Shown: positions 44,000-52,594 of the stretch, in pieces
Layout: every line of letters begins with the position of its first letter
Position numbering within the stretch: the first letter of the stretch is position 1
NCBI GenBank assembly: GCA_963786445.1
Contig: CAWAZU010000039.1
Coordinates: 1 to 64,000, forward strand
Reading direction: 5' to 3'
Length of the DNA stretch: 64,000 nt
From: JAFKFJ01 sp963786445
GTDB lineage: Bacteria; Pseudomonadota; Alphaproteobacteria; Acetobacterales; Acetobacteraceae
Translations under genes and position numbers: made by a program
The notes under the pieces: generated by a model
Told to the model about the DNA's origin: nothing
Seen by the model: the letters and a program-made list of their open reading frames with translations, nothing else
Database searches by the model: none

Positions 44000-44028
44000 A
44001 TAATGGTAAGCATCGCATGTTGCGTCAA
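44000..44028 (-). promoter_or_regulatory. Sigma-70-type promoter for a leaderless transcript
   Basis: On the minus strand: -35 TTGACG (44028-44023), 17-bp spacer, -10 CATTAT (44005-44000). The -35 matches five of six consensus bases, the -10 four of six. Six bases separate the -10 box from the ATG at 43993, so transcription should begin on or next to the start codon. Confidence 0.6.
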
Positions 44029-44040
44029 GTGTGTAAGTCG

Positions 44041-44055
44041 CTCCCGCAAGGGGAG
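44041..44055. repeat. CTCCCGCAAGGGGAG hairpin repeat, copy 1
   Basis: A 5-bp stem CTCCC/GGGAG closed by a GCAAG loop, lying between the GFA gene's end and the RHH-like promoter. The same 15-base core recurs in the larger hairpin at 55362-55384. This kind of short GCAA-loop hairpin is common as a dispersed intergenic repeat in alphaproteobacteria and may terminate transcription. Confidence 0.5.
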
Positions 44056-44064
44056 GAGGAGAAA

Positions 44065-44469
44065 TCAGGGCTTGTCCGGCCACGCCGCGTGCTGCGGCAG
44101 GTCGTCGGCGATGTCGTAGTAATCCGACTTGTCGGCCACAAAAATGTGGCGCGCCATGCGCAGCCCGGTCGGCGCATCGAGCGTGCCGGCCATGATGCTG
44201 GTCCAGGTCCGCTCGCCGCTCGCCCGCCGCCAGAACACATTGCCGCCGCAGCGCGCGCAGAAACCGCGCTCCCCGCTATCGGACGAACGATACCAGGTGA
44301 GCGTCGCCGCCTCGGTCAGCGTCAGGTCGGAGGTGAGCGCCCGCGTCGCCGCGACGAAATTGCCGCTCCAGCGGCGGCATTGCGAGCAGTGGCACGCATG
44401 CACCGCCCGCAACGCGCCGCTCACCGCGTAGCGCACGCCGCCGCACAGGCAGCCGCCGGTGGCGCTCAT
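44065..44469 (-). CDS. GFA family (glutathione-dependent formaldehyde-activating-like) protein
   Basis: A 134-residue zinc protein with the complete GFA metal pattern: GGCLCGGVRYAVSG, CHCSQCRRWSGNFVAA and GFCARCGGNVFWR. These seven cysteines bind two zinc ions in the characterised homologue. The family name comes from a glutathione-formaldehyde enzyme, but most members are uncharacterised; the central TWYRSSDSGERGFC matches the uncharacterised majority. ATG 44469. Next upstream is the TetR regulator in the same direction. Confidence 0.86.
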   Translation of the reverse strand: MSATGGCLCGGVRYAVSGALRAVHACHCSQCRRWSGNFVAATRALTSDLTLTEAATLTWYRSSDSGERGFCARCGGNVFWRRASGERTWTSIMAGTLDAPTGLRMARHIFVADKSDYYDIADDLPQHAAWPDKP

Positions 44470-44532
44470 CCGCGCACCGTCGCCACTGTCCCGCCGCGCA
44501 CCGGAAGCGACATTGCAAAAAAACTCCCTTCG

Positions 44533-45186
44533 CTATGCAGGCACGCTATCACGCACGCCGCAGCCCCGCAGCACCAGCCGCGTCACCGTCGCCTCCGCGG
44601 CGGCAAAAATTTCTTTTCCATCCGCCTCCGGGCCGAGCACCGCCCTGATCTGGACATCGAAGTCGGCGTAGGTCTGCGTCATCGCCCAGATGCAGAAGAA
44701 CAGATGCGGCGGTGCGATCCGCTCCATCAGCCCGCGCGAAGCCCAATCCTCGATCACCGCGCCCATCTCGGCCACCCGCCGGCGCAGCTCGTCGGCCAGG
44801 AACGGCATGACCAGCGGCGCGCCGCGCAGCAGTTCGCCGGCGAAGATGCGCGACGCCCCCGGCCGCATCCGCGCATCGCGCAGCTTGGCGCGCACATAGC
44901 CGGACAGCGCCTCGGCGGGATCGCGCTCGGGGACGAACCAGACGGCGGCGGCGGCGAGCCATTGCCGCAGGATGTCCTCCAGCACCGCGCGATACAGCCG
45001 CTCCTTGGTGCCGAAATAGTAGTGCAGGTTGGCTTTCGGCAGCCCGGCCTCGGCGGCGATCTCCGCCATCCGCGCGCCGTGGAAGCCGGCACGGGAGAAC
45101 ACGCGCTCGGCGGCGGCGAGGATCGAGGCGGTGCTGTCCCGCCGCGCCGCCCCCGGCTCGCCCTGCGCGCGCAGTGCCGTGTCCAT
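44533..45186 (-). CDS. TetR family regulator, RutR-like
   Basis: A 217-residue repressor. The N-terminal helix-turn-helix (about residues 18-65) reads ILAAAERVFSRAGFHGARMA then EIAAEAGLPKANLHYYFGTK. The C-terminal domain has the RutR/YcdC-type signature around HLFFCIWAMTQTYADFDVQ. RutR senses uracil or thymine and controls pyrimidine breakdown; a preTA cluster begins 2.7 kb to the right. The link is therefore plausible, but three Tad genes lie between and no operator was identified. ATG 45186 gives the normal length; an upstream ATG adds 19 residues. Confidence 0.82.
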   Translation of the reverse strand: MDTALRAQGEPGAARRDSTASILAAAERVFSRAGFHGARMAEIAAEAGLPKANLHYYFGTKERLYRAVLEDILRQWLAAAAVWFVPERDPAEALSGYVRAKLRDARMRPGASRIFAGELLRGAPLVMPFLADELRRRVAEMGAVIEDWASRGLMERIAPPHLFFCIWAMTQTYADFDVQIRAVLGPEADGKEIFAAAEATVTRLVLRGCGVRDSVPA

Positions 45187-45253
45187 CCTGCCTCGCGACG
45201 TTCGCTCCGTCGCGATCACAGACGAATCTGACCGGGCGGTCAAGTTCGCCGCG

Positions 45254-45649
45254 TCAGTAGAGCGGCGTCGTCTTGGTCGAGACCATGCCGCTGTCGCCGG
45301 ACAGGATCGGCAGGAAGAAGGTGAAGCTGTAGGTGCTGACGACCTGGATCTGGATGTCGCCGCTCGGCGTGGTCTTCGTCACGCACACCGAGAGGTTGGC
45401 CGGCACGAGAATCGGCGGAATGACGATGGCGGACGGCAGGGTCGTCGGGCAGCCGGTGCTGACCGTGCCGACGATGGCGCCGCGCGCCACCGTCCCGGTC
45501 AGCAGTTCCAGCGACTGCTCGGTGAACAGATAGAGGCTGATCTGCACGGCGCCCAGGACGAACAGCAGGAAGCCCGAGGCGATCAGCCCGAATTCCAGCG
45601 AGGTGACGCCGGCGCGGCAGCGCCGGACGCTACTGATAGCGGATGACAT
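45254..45649 (-). CDS. TadE-like pseudopilin
   Basis: A 131-residue protein with a basic N terminus (SSVRRCRAG) before the TadE motif VTSLEFGLIASGFLLFVLGA, a type IV pilin-like helix with the Glu at +5. The rest is a small extracytoplasmic domain with two cysteines (TGCPTT, SVCVTK). It overlaps the preceding tadE-like gene by 20 bp. It is the last of three genes reading leftward. No Tad ATPase, prepilin peptidase or secretin is nearby, so the assembly machine must be elsewhere. Confidence 0.78.
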   Translation of the reverse strand: MSSAISSVRRCRAGVTSLEFGLIASGFLLFVLGAVQISLYLFTEQSLELLTGTVARGAIVGTVSTGCPTTLPSAIVIPPILVPANLSVCVTKTTPSGDIQIQVVSTYSFTFFLPILSGDSGMVSTKTTPLY

Positions 45650-46127
45650 CGCTCGCCGCGACCTGGGTGATGCCGCTCAGCAGCATCGGCGAGAACGGCA
45701 GCGACACGCTCAGCGTCATCAGCCGTTCCAGCGTGGCACCGCCGGAGCAGGAGCAGGTGCCTGATGCCGTGGCGGTGCCGGTCGCGCTCATGCAGACGCA
45801 GGAGGTGGTCGGCGCCCAGCCGCTGCCGTAGACGCTGGCGTTGGTCCAGCCCGACGGCATCGACGCCTCGATCGTGCTCTCGATCCCCGCCGGGTTGTCG
45901 TAGTAGAGCGCGTACAGCGCGCCGACGCGCACCGCCTGGCGCAGCACCAGCGTCTGGTAGATCGCCGTCCCGAGGTCGAAGACCGACAGGATCATCGGCA
46001 CCAGCACGCAGGCCAGCAGCGCGAACTCCAGCGCCGCCACGCCGCGCTGCCCGCGCGGCAGCAGGCCGGCGCGTCCCCGCCCCGGCGGGCGCACCGGGGG
46101 CCGGCTGAGGGTGCTGTTATTCGACAA
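45630..46127 (-). CDS. TadE/TadF-like pseudopilin
   Basis: A 165-residue protein: proline/arginine-rich start, then RGVAALEFALLACVLVPMIL (pilin-like helix with +5 Glu), DLGTAIYQTLVLRQAVRVGA of the amphipathic TadE helix, and an exported domain rich in Ser, Thr and Cys (TSCVCMSATG, SGTCSCSGG). The five clustered cysteines are unusual for the family and suggest disulfides. The start overlaps the tadG-like gene by 11 bp, so the three genes are translationally linked. Confidence 0.78.
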   Translation of the reverse strand: MSNNSTLSRPPVRPPGRGRAGLLPRGQRGVAALEFALLACVLVPMILSVFDLGTAIYQTLVLRQAVRVGALYALYYDNPAGIESTIEASMPSGWTNASVYGSGWAPTTSCVCMSATGTATASGTCSCSGGATLERLMTLSVSLPFSPMLLSGITQVAASDVIRYQ

Positions 46128-47643
46128 GGGTGACTCCGTTCGGCGTCGGGCCGGAGGTCGTCCAGCCGTAGCCGTAGGACGAGCAGTCGGTATCGGTCGC
46201 GTATCCGCTGCCCGTCATGGTGATGGTGTTGGCGATCAGCACCGAGCAGGTTTCCGAACTCGATCCCGCGCCGCCGGATATGTCCAGCACGGCGCCCGGC
46301 GCGTAGAAGGCCCCCTGGACGGTCAGCGTGCCGCTGCCGCTCAGCGTATTGGTGCCGGTGTCGCTGACCGGCTCATAGATCGCGACCCCGTCGAGGCCGG
46401 AGTTGTAGTTGTTGCTGGCGGGCGCGTCGAAGGTGACCGGCGAGGAACCGGAAATCTGCACCTTGCCGCCCATCAGGACGAAGGTGATGCCGGCGCCGCC
46501 CGCCGCGCAGCTGCTGCAGCTCAGTGTCGCGCTGTTGCCCACGCTCAGGTTGCCGCCATCGATGAAATAGGTGCCGGGCGGGAGATTGACCTGCGCGTTG
46601 TTGGCAATCGCCAGGTTGCCGTTGATATAGACGGTGACCGGGCTGGCGCCGCTGGCAGAGACGGTCGGATTGCCGCCGCCGGCGCCGATATCGACGTTCC
46701 CGGTGAACGTGTAGGTCCCGCCGCTGCTCGGGAACGTCATGGTGTTTTCGCTGGTCAGGTTGGCGCCGCAATAGGTTGTGCCCGCGGCCAGGGTGTTGGC
46801 GCTGTTGTAGTTCGGATACGACAGCGTCGTGCAGGAGGATGACGTGAACTGGCTGGCCGGCGGCAATGCCACGCTCTGCACCGACGCGAGCGGGTCGGCG
46901 GTGGCGACGTGGTCCTGGGAGTACGGCCGCGTGAGATTGAGCGTGTTGCCGCAGCCGGTCGGCCCCTGGCCGCAACTGGATGCGACCCCGCCGGAGGACA
47001 CCACCGTGTAGGCCGTCACGCTCGGGCTCGGTGCGAGGTAGAACGCATCCGCCCCGGTGTTGTTGGTTGCGAGGGTGCAGCCGCTCGCGTGGAAGCTGGC
47101 GCCGCCGGACATGGAGAATTGCCCGTCGTTGCTGCCGCCGAGATTCTGGCCGATCGCCAGCACGCAGGTGGGGTTGTTGGACCCGTACTGCGCCACCGAG
47201 CGCACCTTCAGCGTCGGCGCCACGGACAGGAACAGCCTGGCGAATGTCAGGCTCTCCGGCGCGCTGAGCAGGACCTCGACGGCGCTGTTGTTGCTGCTGT
47301 TCGGGCCGGAGGCCGGCGGCGAGTTGACGGTGGCGCTGACGCCGTTCTGCCCGTTCACGTAGCCGTTCTGCTTCAGCACATAGGCCGCCGAGGCCTTGAA
47401 CTGGGTGGCGGTCTCGCCGCCCGCGATGCCGACGGCGCCGGCCGTCGCCGCGGCGTCCGCCACCGTCTGCAGGCTGGCATAATCGGCGTACCAGAGGCCC
47501 GCCTGGGTCGCGAGGCCGACAATGCCGAGCACGGCGGTGGCCATGACGCCGAACAACAGGCTGGTCACGCCGCGCCGGTCGGCGGCAAGCGCCGAAAGAC
47601 GCGGCAGACGAGATCGCAGCTTCGATGCCCTCGACGTCAGCAT
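46117..47643 (-). CDS. TadG-like protein with N-terminal Tad domain
   Basis: A 508-residue protein. Residues 20-60 hold the Tad/TadG anchor: DRRGVTSLLFGVMATAVLGI, VGLATQAGLWYADYASLQT, then ADAAATAGAVG (Flp pilus-associated region). The long extracytoplasmic part is Ser/Asn/Gly-rich with low-complexity repeats (GPNSSNNSAV, GSNNPTCVLAIGQN) and beta-helix-like text around FDAPASNNYNSGLDGV. It ends GWTTSGPTPNGVTLVE. ATG 47643. Divergent from preT, which begins 217 bp away. Likely a surface or pilus-linked adhesin anchored in the inner membrane. Confidence 0.78.
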   Translation of the reverse strand: MLTSRASKLRSRLPRLSALAADRRGVTSLLFGVMATAVLGIVGLATQAGLWYADYASLQTVADAAATAGAVGIAGGETATQFKASAAYVLKQNGYVNGQNGVSATVNSPPASGPNSSNNSAVEVLLSAPESLTFARLFLSVAPTLKVRSVAQYGSNNPTCVLAIGQNLGGSNDGQFSMSGGASFHASGCTLATNNTGADAFYLAPSPSVTAYTVVSSGGVASSCGQGPTGCGNTLNLTRPYSQDHVATADPLASVQSVALPPASQFTSSSCTTLSYPNYNSANTLAAGTTYCGANLTSENTMTFPSSGGTYTFTGNVDIGAGGGNPTVSASGASPVTVYINGNLAIANNAQVNLPPGTYFIDGGNLSVGNSATLSCSSCAAGGAGITFVLMGGKVQISGSSPVTFDAPASNNYNSGLDGVAIYEPVSDTGTNTLSGSGTLTVQGAFYAPGAVLDISGGAGSSSETCSVLIANTITMTGSGYATDTDCSSYGYGWTTSGPTPNGVTLVE

Positions 47644-47804
47644 GACTTTGGATGTCGCATCGGTTGCATTGTCGCAGTTTGCGCGGACCCGCCTCGCCCC
47701 GCCGTAATCTAAGCAACCGATGAATGAAGAAAGGCTTTCGCCTGCCGGCCCCGCCGCCGGGCGATCTGACCATCCGGTCAAGATTCCGCATTGACGCGGG
47801 CGGT

Positions 47805-47820
47805 TGGCATGCCGTTAGCT
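47805..47820 (+). promoter_or_regulatory. Sigma-54-like promoter upstream of preT
   Basis: TGGCATG-CCGT-TAGCT matches the RpoN pattern with the -24 GG and -12 GC at the correct spacing; one mismatch in each half. Transcription would begin near 47831, 29 bases before the GTG start of preT. Nitrogen-regulated pyrimidine breakdown makes this biologically sensible, but the motif is short and weaker than the one before urtA. Confidence 0.42.
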
Positions 47821-47859
47821 TGCGCAAGCGTCAGCAATGCGACGGGGGTTTGCCGCGCC

Positions 47860-49206
47860 GTGTCCGACACCGCCGATATCGCCGCCTTCCGCCTGCCGGC
47901 GGAGCAGGTCGCCGCCAATTTCGCCGACGCGCATCCGCCGCTGACGCCGCATGAGGCGCTGGTGGAGGCGAGCCGCTGCTATTTCTGCCACGACGCGCCG
48001 TGCGTGGAGGCGTGCCCGACCGGGATCGACATCCCCGGCTTCATCCGCAAAATCGCCACCGGCAATTTGCGCGGCTCGGCGCTGACCATTCTCGAAGCCA
48101 ATATTTTCGGCGGCAGTTGTGCCCGCGTCTGCCCGACCGAGGTGCTGTGCGAAGGCGCGTGCGTGCGCATGGCGGAGGAGGAGCGGCCGGTGCGCATCGG
48201 CGCGTTGCAGCGGCGCGCGACCGACTGGCTGATGGCGCATGAACCCACGCCGTTCGTGCGCGCCGCACCGACCGGGCGGCTCGTCGCCGTGGTCGGCGCC
48301 GGGCCGGCGGGCCTCGCCTGTGCGCACCGGCTGGCGCGCCACGGGCATGCGGTGACGGTGTTCGAGGCGCGGCCGAGGCCGGGCGGCCTCAACGAATACG
48401 GCATCGCCGCCTACAAGGTGCCCGACGAATTCGCGCAGCGCGAGGTGGCGTGGCTGCTCTCGATCGGCGGCATCGTCATCCGGCACGACCGGCAACTCGG
48501 CCGCGATTTCGATCTCGCGAAGCTGCGGCGCGAGTACGACGCGGTGTTCCTCGGTTTCGGGCAGGCCGGCGTGCGCGCGCTCGGCATCGTCGGCGAGACG
48601 TTCGGCGGCGTGCGCAACGCGGTCGATTTCATCGCCGAGCTGCGGCAGGCGGCGGACAAGAGAAAGCTTCCGGTCGGGCGGCGCGTGGTGGTGATCGGCG
48701 GCGGCAACACCGCGATCGACGCGGCGACGCAGTCGCGCCGGCTCGGCGCCGAGGACGTCACCATCGTGTACCGCCGCGGTCCCGGCGAGATGTCGGCGAC
48801 GCATCACGAGCAGGAATGGGCGCAGACCAACGGCGTGCGCATCCGCCACCACGCCGCCCCGCACCGTCTGCTGGCCGCGGGCGGGCATGTCAGCGGCGTC
48901 GAATTCATGCGCACGACGCTGGACGCCGCCGGCCGCGCCGTGCCCACCGGCGAAACCTTTGTCGTCGCCGCCGACATGGTGCTGAAGGCGGTGGGGCAGG
49001 TGTTCGTGGCCCACCCGCTGGCCGGCGACGGCGCGCTGGCGCTGGTGACGGAGCACGGGCGCATCGCGGTGGATGCCGAGCGCCGCACCTCGCTGCCCGA
49101 CGTGTATGCGGGCGGCGATTGCGTCGCCGGTGCGGATCTGACGGTTGTCGCGGTGCAGGACGGAAAACTCGCCGCCGAGGCGATCCATCGGCAACTGACC
49201 GGCTGA
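47860..49206 (+). CDS. preT: NAD-dependent dihydropyrimidine dehydrogenase subunit PreT
   Basis: Electron-input subunit of the enzyme that reduces uracil and thymine to dihydropyrimidines. The 448-residue protein has cluster cysteines CYFCHDAPCVEACPTGID and CARVCPTEVLCEGAC, then an FAD site VVGAGPAGLACAHRL and an NAD site VVIGGGNTAIDAATQSRRL, as in the N-terminal half of mammalian DPD. Start: GTG 47860 gives SDTADIAAFRLPAEQVAANF, the usual PreT opening; an ATG at 47809 is too far up and lies within the putative promoter. preA follows 19 bp on. Confidence 0.92.
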   Translation: MSDTADIAAFRLPAEQVAANFADAHPPLTPHEALVEASRCYFCHDAPCVEACPTGIDIPGFIRKIATGNLRGSALTILEANIFGGSCARVCPTEVLCEGACVRMAEEERPVRIGALQRRATDWLMAHEPTPFVRAAPTGRLVAVVGAGPAGLACAHRLARHGHAVTVFEARPRPGGLNEYGIAAYKVPDEFAQREVAWLLSIGGIVIRHDRQLGRDFDLAKLRREYDAVFLGFGQAGVRALGIVGETFGGVRNAVDFIAELRQAADKRKLPVGRRVVVIGGGNTAIDAATQSRRLGAEDVTIVYRRGPGEMSATHHEQEWAQTNGVRIRHHAAPHRLLAAGGHVSGVEFMRTTLDAAGRAVPTGETFVVAADMVLKAVGQVFVAHPLAGDGALALVTEHGRIAVDAERRTSLPDVYAGGDCVAGADLTVVAVQDGKLAAEAIHRQLTG

Positions 49207-49225
49207 GCGGAAGGGGATTGCGAAC

Positions 49226-50500
49226 ATGGCCGATCTGCGCACGGTGTTTGCCGGCATCCGTTCGCCCAACCCGTTCTGGCTCGCCTCCGCGCCGCCGACC
49301 GACAAGGCGTACAACGTGGTGCGTGCCTTCGAGGCGGGATGGGGCGGGGTGGTGTGGAAGACGCTCGGCGAGGACCCGCCGATCGTCAACGTGTGCAGCC
49401 GCTACGGCGCGATCAGCTACAACGGCGTGCGCGTCGCCGGCTTCAACAACATCGAGCTGATCACCGACCGGCCGCTGCAGGTGAATCTCGACGAGATCCG
49501 CCGGGTCAAGCGCGACTGGCCGGACCGCGCGATGGTGGTCAGCCTGATGGTGCCGTGTACCGAGAGCGCATGGAAGGATATCCTGGCGCGCGTCGAGGAC
49601 ACCGGCTGCGACGGCGTGGAGCTGAATTTCGGCTGCCCGCACGGCATGAGCGAGCGCAACATGGGCGCGGCCGTCGGCCAGGTGCCGGACTATGTCGAGA
49701 TGGTCGCCGCGTGGTGCAAGCGGCACAGCCGCCTGCCGGTGCTGGTGAAGCTGACGCCCAACGTCACCGACATCCTCCCCCCGGCGCGTGCGGCGAAGGC
49801 GGGAGGGGCGGACGGCGTGTCGCTCATCAACACGGTCACGTCGATCACCGCGGTCGATCTCGACCTGATGGCGCCGGAGCCGGTGGTGGACGGGCAAGGG
49901 ACGCATGGCGGCTATTGCGGGCCGGCGGTGAAGCCGATCGCGCTGCACATGGTCGGCGACATCGCGCGCGACCTGCCGGGCCTGCCGATCTCCGGCATCG
50001 GCGGCATCGCCACCTGGCGCGACGCCGCCGAGTTCATCGCGCTGGGCGCCGGCACGGTGCAGGTCTGCACCGCCGCGATGCATCACGGGTTCCGCATCGT
50101 CGATGACATGATCGACGGGCTTGCCAACTGGATGGACGAAAAGGGCTATCGCACGCTGGACGATTTCCGCGGTGCCGCGGTGAAGAACTATGTGCATTGG
50201 GGCGACCTCAATCTGAACTACAAGACGCTGGCGCGCATCGACCAGGAGCTGTGCATCAAGTGCGGCCTGTGCCACATCGCCTGCGAAGACACGTCGCACC
50301 AGGCGATCGCGGCACTGCGCGTCGATGGGCGGCGGCGCTACGAGGTGATCGACGCGGAGTGCGTCGGCTGCAATCTGTGCGCGCATGTCTGCCCGGTCGA
50401 TGCCTGCATCAGCATGGTGCCGCAGCCTGCGACGCAACCGAAGCAGGTGTGGGGGCAGCATCCGAACAACCCGATGCGCGTTGCGGAGGCAACGGAATGA
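49226..50500 (+). CDS. preA: NAD-dependent dihydropyrimidine dehydrogenase subunit PreA
   Basis: Catalytic, FMN-binding subunit: a dihydroorotate dehydrogenase-like barrel plus a C-terminal ferredoxin domain. Within the 424 residues: LASAPPTDKAYNVVRAFEAG, ELNFGCPHGMSERNMG, GPAVKPIALHMVGDIA and SGIGGIATWRDAAEFIALGA of the FMN barrel; then two 4Fe-4S motifs CIKCGLCHIACED and CVGCNLCAHVCPVDAC. With PreT it reduces the pyrimidine ring with NADH. It overlaps the next gene, a carbamoylase, by 4 bp (ATGA). Confidence 0.94.
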   Translation: MADLRTVFAGIRSPNPFWLASAPPTDKAYNVVRAFEAGWGGVVWKTLGEDPPIVNVCSRYGAISYNGVRVAGFNNIELITDRPLQVNLDEIRRVKRDWPDRAMVVSLMVPCTESAWKDILARVEDTGCDGVELNFGCPHGMSERNMGAAVGQVPDYVEMVAAWCKRHSRLPVLVKLTPNVTDILPPARAAKAGGADGVSLINTVTSITAVDLDLMAPEPVVDGQGTHGGYCGPAVKPIALHMVGDIARDLPGLPISGIGGIATWRDAAEFIALGAGTVQVCTAAMHHGFRIVDDMIDGLANWMDEKGYRTLDDFRGAAVKNYVHWGDLNLNYKTLARIDQELCIKCGLCHIACEDTSHQAIAALRVDGRRRYEVIDAECVGCNLCAHVCPVDACISMVPQPATQPKQVWGQHPNNPMRVAEATE

Positions 50501-51762
50501 GCATCCCGGCCAACATCGCCGTCAACGCCGAGCGGCTGTGGGACATGATCATGGAGACGGCGAAGATCGGCGCGACGGCGAAGGGCGGCATCAAGCGGCT
50601 GACGCTGACCGACCTCGACCGGCAGGTGCGCGACTGGTTCCGCGCCGCCTGCGAGGCCGCCGGTTGCACCGTCGCGATCGACGACATGGGCAACATGTTC
50701 GCCCGCCGCCCCGGCCGCGACAATTCCCTGCCGCCGATCGCGATGGGCAGCCATCTCGACACGCAGCCGACGGGCGGAAAGTTCGACGGCGTGATCGGCG
50801 TGCTCTCCGGGCTGGAGGTGATCCGCACGCTGAACGACCTGCAGGTCGAGACCAACGCGCCGATCGAGGTGGTCAACTGGACCAACGAGGAGGGCAGCCG
50901 CTTCGCGCCAGCGATGCTCTGTTCGGGCGTGTTCGCCGGCGTGTTCGACCGCGCGTTTGCCGACAGCCGCGAGGACCGCGACGGCAAGAAATTCGGCGAC
51001 GAACTCGACCGCATCGGCTATCGCGGCAGCGAGCCATGCGGCGCGCACAAGTTCGGCGCGCATTTCGAAGTGCATATCGAGCAAGGGCCCATCCTGGAAG
51101 CGGAGGCAAAGACCATCGGCATCGTCACCGGCGTGCAGGGCATGCGCTGGTTCGAGGTGACGGTGACCGGCAACGAGAGCCACGCCGGCTCGACGCCGAT
51201 GCCGCTGCGTCACGACGCCATGCTGGCGGCCTCACGCATGATCGTGGCGGTCAACGACATCGCATTGCGCCACGGCCCGGCCGGCGTCGGCACGGTCGGC
51301 CTCGTGGAGTGCCGCCCGAACAGCCGCAACGTCATCCCCGGCAGCGTCTTTTTCAGCATCGACTTCCGCCATCCCGAAGATTCCGCTGTCGCCGCAATGG
51401 AAGATCAAATGCGAAAGTCGGTTGCAGAAATCGCCGCGGCGGCGGGCGTCGAGGCGGCGGTGGAGCGCGTGTGGGATTCGCCGGCGGTGCGCTTCAACGA
51501 CGACTGCGTCGCCGCGGTCGAACGCGCCGCGGCTGCGCAGGGCTATCCGGCGCGGCGCATCGTCTCCGGCCCCGGCCACGATTCGGCCTATGTCGCACGC
51601 GTTGCGCCGACCTCGATGATCTTCGTCCCCTGCGAGGGCGGACTCAGCCACAACGAGCTGGAGAAGACCGAGCAGGACCAGGTGACCGCCGGCGCCAACG
51701 TGCTGTTGCGTGCGGTGCTCGACACCGACCAGCGCTTTGCCGAGCGTGCCCGTGGCGGCTGA
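50497..51762 (+). CDS. N-carbamoyl-beta-alanine amidohydrolase-type Zn hydrolase
   Basis: A 421-residue M20/carbamoylase-family metalloenzyme that would hydrolyse N-carbamoyl-beta-alanine to beta-alanine, CO2 and ammonia, the last step of reductive pyrimidine breakdown. Metal and substrate residues lie in GSHLDTQPTGGKFDGVIGV, NWTNEEGSRFAPAMLCSGVF, EVHIEQGPILE, GHDSAYVA and PCEGGLSHNELE. The position after preA supports this over allantoate amidohydrolase. The middle step, dihydropyrimidinase, is absent from the cluster. Start ATG 50497. Confidence 0.87.
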   Translation: MSIPANIAVNAERLWDMIMETAKIGATAKGGIKRLTLTDLDRQVRDWFRAACEAAGCTVAIDDMGNMFARRPGRDNSLPPIAMGSHLDTQPTGGKFDGVIGVLSGLEVIRTLNDLQVETNAPIEVVNWTNEEGSRFAPAMLCSGVFAGVFDRAFADSREDRDGKKFGDELDRIGYRGSEPCGAHKFGAHFEVHIEQGPILEAEAKTIGIVTGVQGMRWFEVTVTGNESHAGSTPMPLRHDAMLAASRMIVAVNDIALRHGPAGVGTVGLVECRPNSRNVIPGSVFFSIDFRHPEDSAVAAMEDQMRKSVAEIAAAAGVEAAVERVWDSPAVRFNDDCVAAVERAAAAQGYPARRIVSGPGHDSAYVARVAPTSMIFVPCEGGLSHNELEKTEQDQVTAGANVLLRAVLDTDQRFAERARGG

Positions 51763-52585
51763 CCTCGCCGTTGTCGCTTCGGACACGCCAGGCGTTGCTG
51801 CGGATAGCGCGCCGGCCGTGGTGCGCGCCGAGAACCTTTCCATCATCTTCGACTCCGGCAACCAGCGCACCACGGCGTTGCAGGACGTGACGCTGGAGGT
51901 CGCGCGCGGCGGCTTCGTCTCGCTGATCGGCCCGTCCGGCTGCGGCAAGACCACGCTGCTGCGCGCCATCGCCGACCTGGAGCGGCCGACCGGCGGCACG
52001 CTCGTCGTCAACGGCATGTCGCCGGAGCGGGCGCGGCTTTCCCGTGCCTACGGCTACGTGTTCCAGGCGCCGGCGCTGTATCCGTGGCGCACGGTGGAGC
52101 GCAACGTCATGCTGCCGCTGGAGATCATGGGCCTCAAGCCGGAGGAGCGGCGGGCCCGCGCGGCGCGCTACCTCGCGCTGGTCGGTCTCGGCGAATTCCG
52201 CCGCCGGTTTCCCTGGCAGCTCTCCGGGGGCATGCAGCAGCGCGCCTCGATCGCGCGCGCGCTGAGTTTCGAGCCGTCGCTGCTGCTGATGGACGAGCCG
52301 TTCGGCGCGCTCGACGAGATCACGCGCGACGGCCTGAACATGCACCTGCACGAGCTTTGGCGCACCACCGGCATGACAGTGGTGTTCGTCACCCACTCGA
52401 TCCCGGAAGCGGTTTTTCTGTCGTCGCGTATCGTGGTGATGTCGCCGCGGCCGGGCAAGGTGATGGAGCTGATCGACGTCGATCTGCCGGCCGTCCGCGA
52501 CCTCGATCTGCGCGAGACGCCGGCGTTCCTGAAAGTCGCGCAGCGCGTGCGCGAGGCGCTGCGCGCGGGGCACAGCTATGACTGA
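51746..52585 (+). CDS. NitT/TauT-type ABC transporter ATP-binding protein
   Basis: A 279-residue ATPase (from GTG 51746; GTG 51710 or 51752 also possible). Motifs: Walker A GPSGCGKTTLLRAIADLERP, Q-loop FQAPALYPWRTV, signature LSGGMQQRASIARALSF, Walker B LLMDEPFGALDEITR and H-switch FVTHSIPEAVFLSSRI. The start overlaps the carbamoylase gene by about 17 bp, so uptake and breakdown are expressed together. Energises import with the two permeases and the NMT1-like binding protein that follow. Confidence 0.9.
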   Translation: MPVAADLAVVASDTPGVAADSAPAVVRAENLSIIFDSGNQRTTALQDVTLEVARGGFVSLIGPSGCGKTTLLRAIADLERPTGGTLVVNGMSPERARLSRAYGYVFQAPALYPWRTVERNVMLPLEIMGLKPEERRARAARYLALVGLGEFRRRFPWQLSGGMQQRASIARALSFEPSLLLMDEPFGALDEITRDGLNMHLHELWRTTGMTVVFVTHSIPEAVFLSSRIVVMSPRPGKVMELIDVDLPAVRDLDLRETPAFLKVAQRVREALRAGHSYD

Positions 52586-52594
52586 GCCGCCGCG

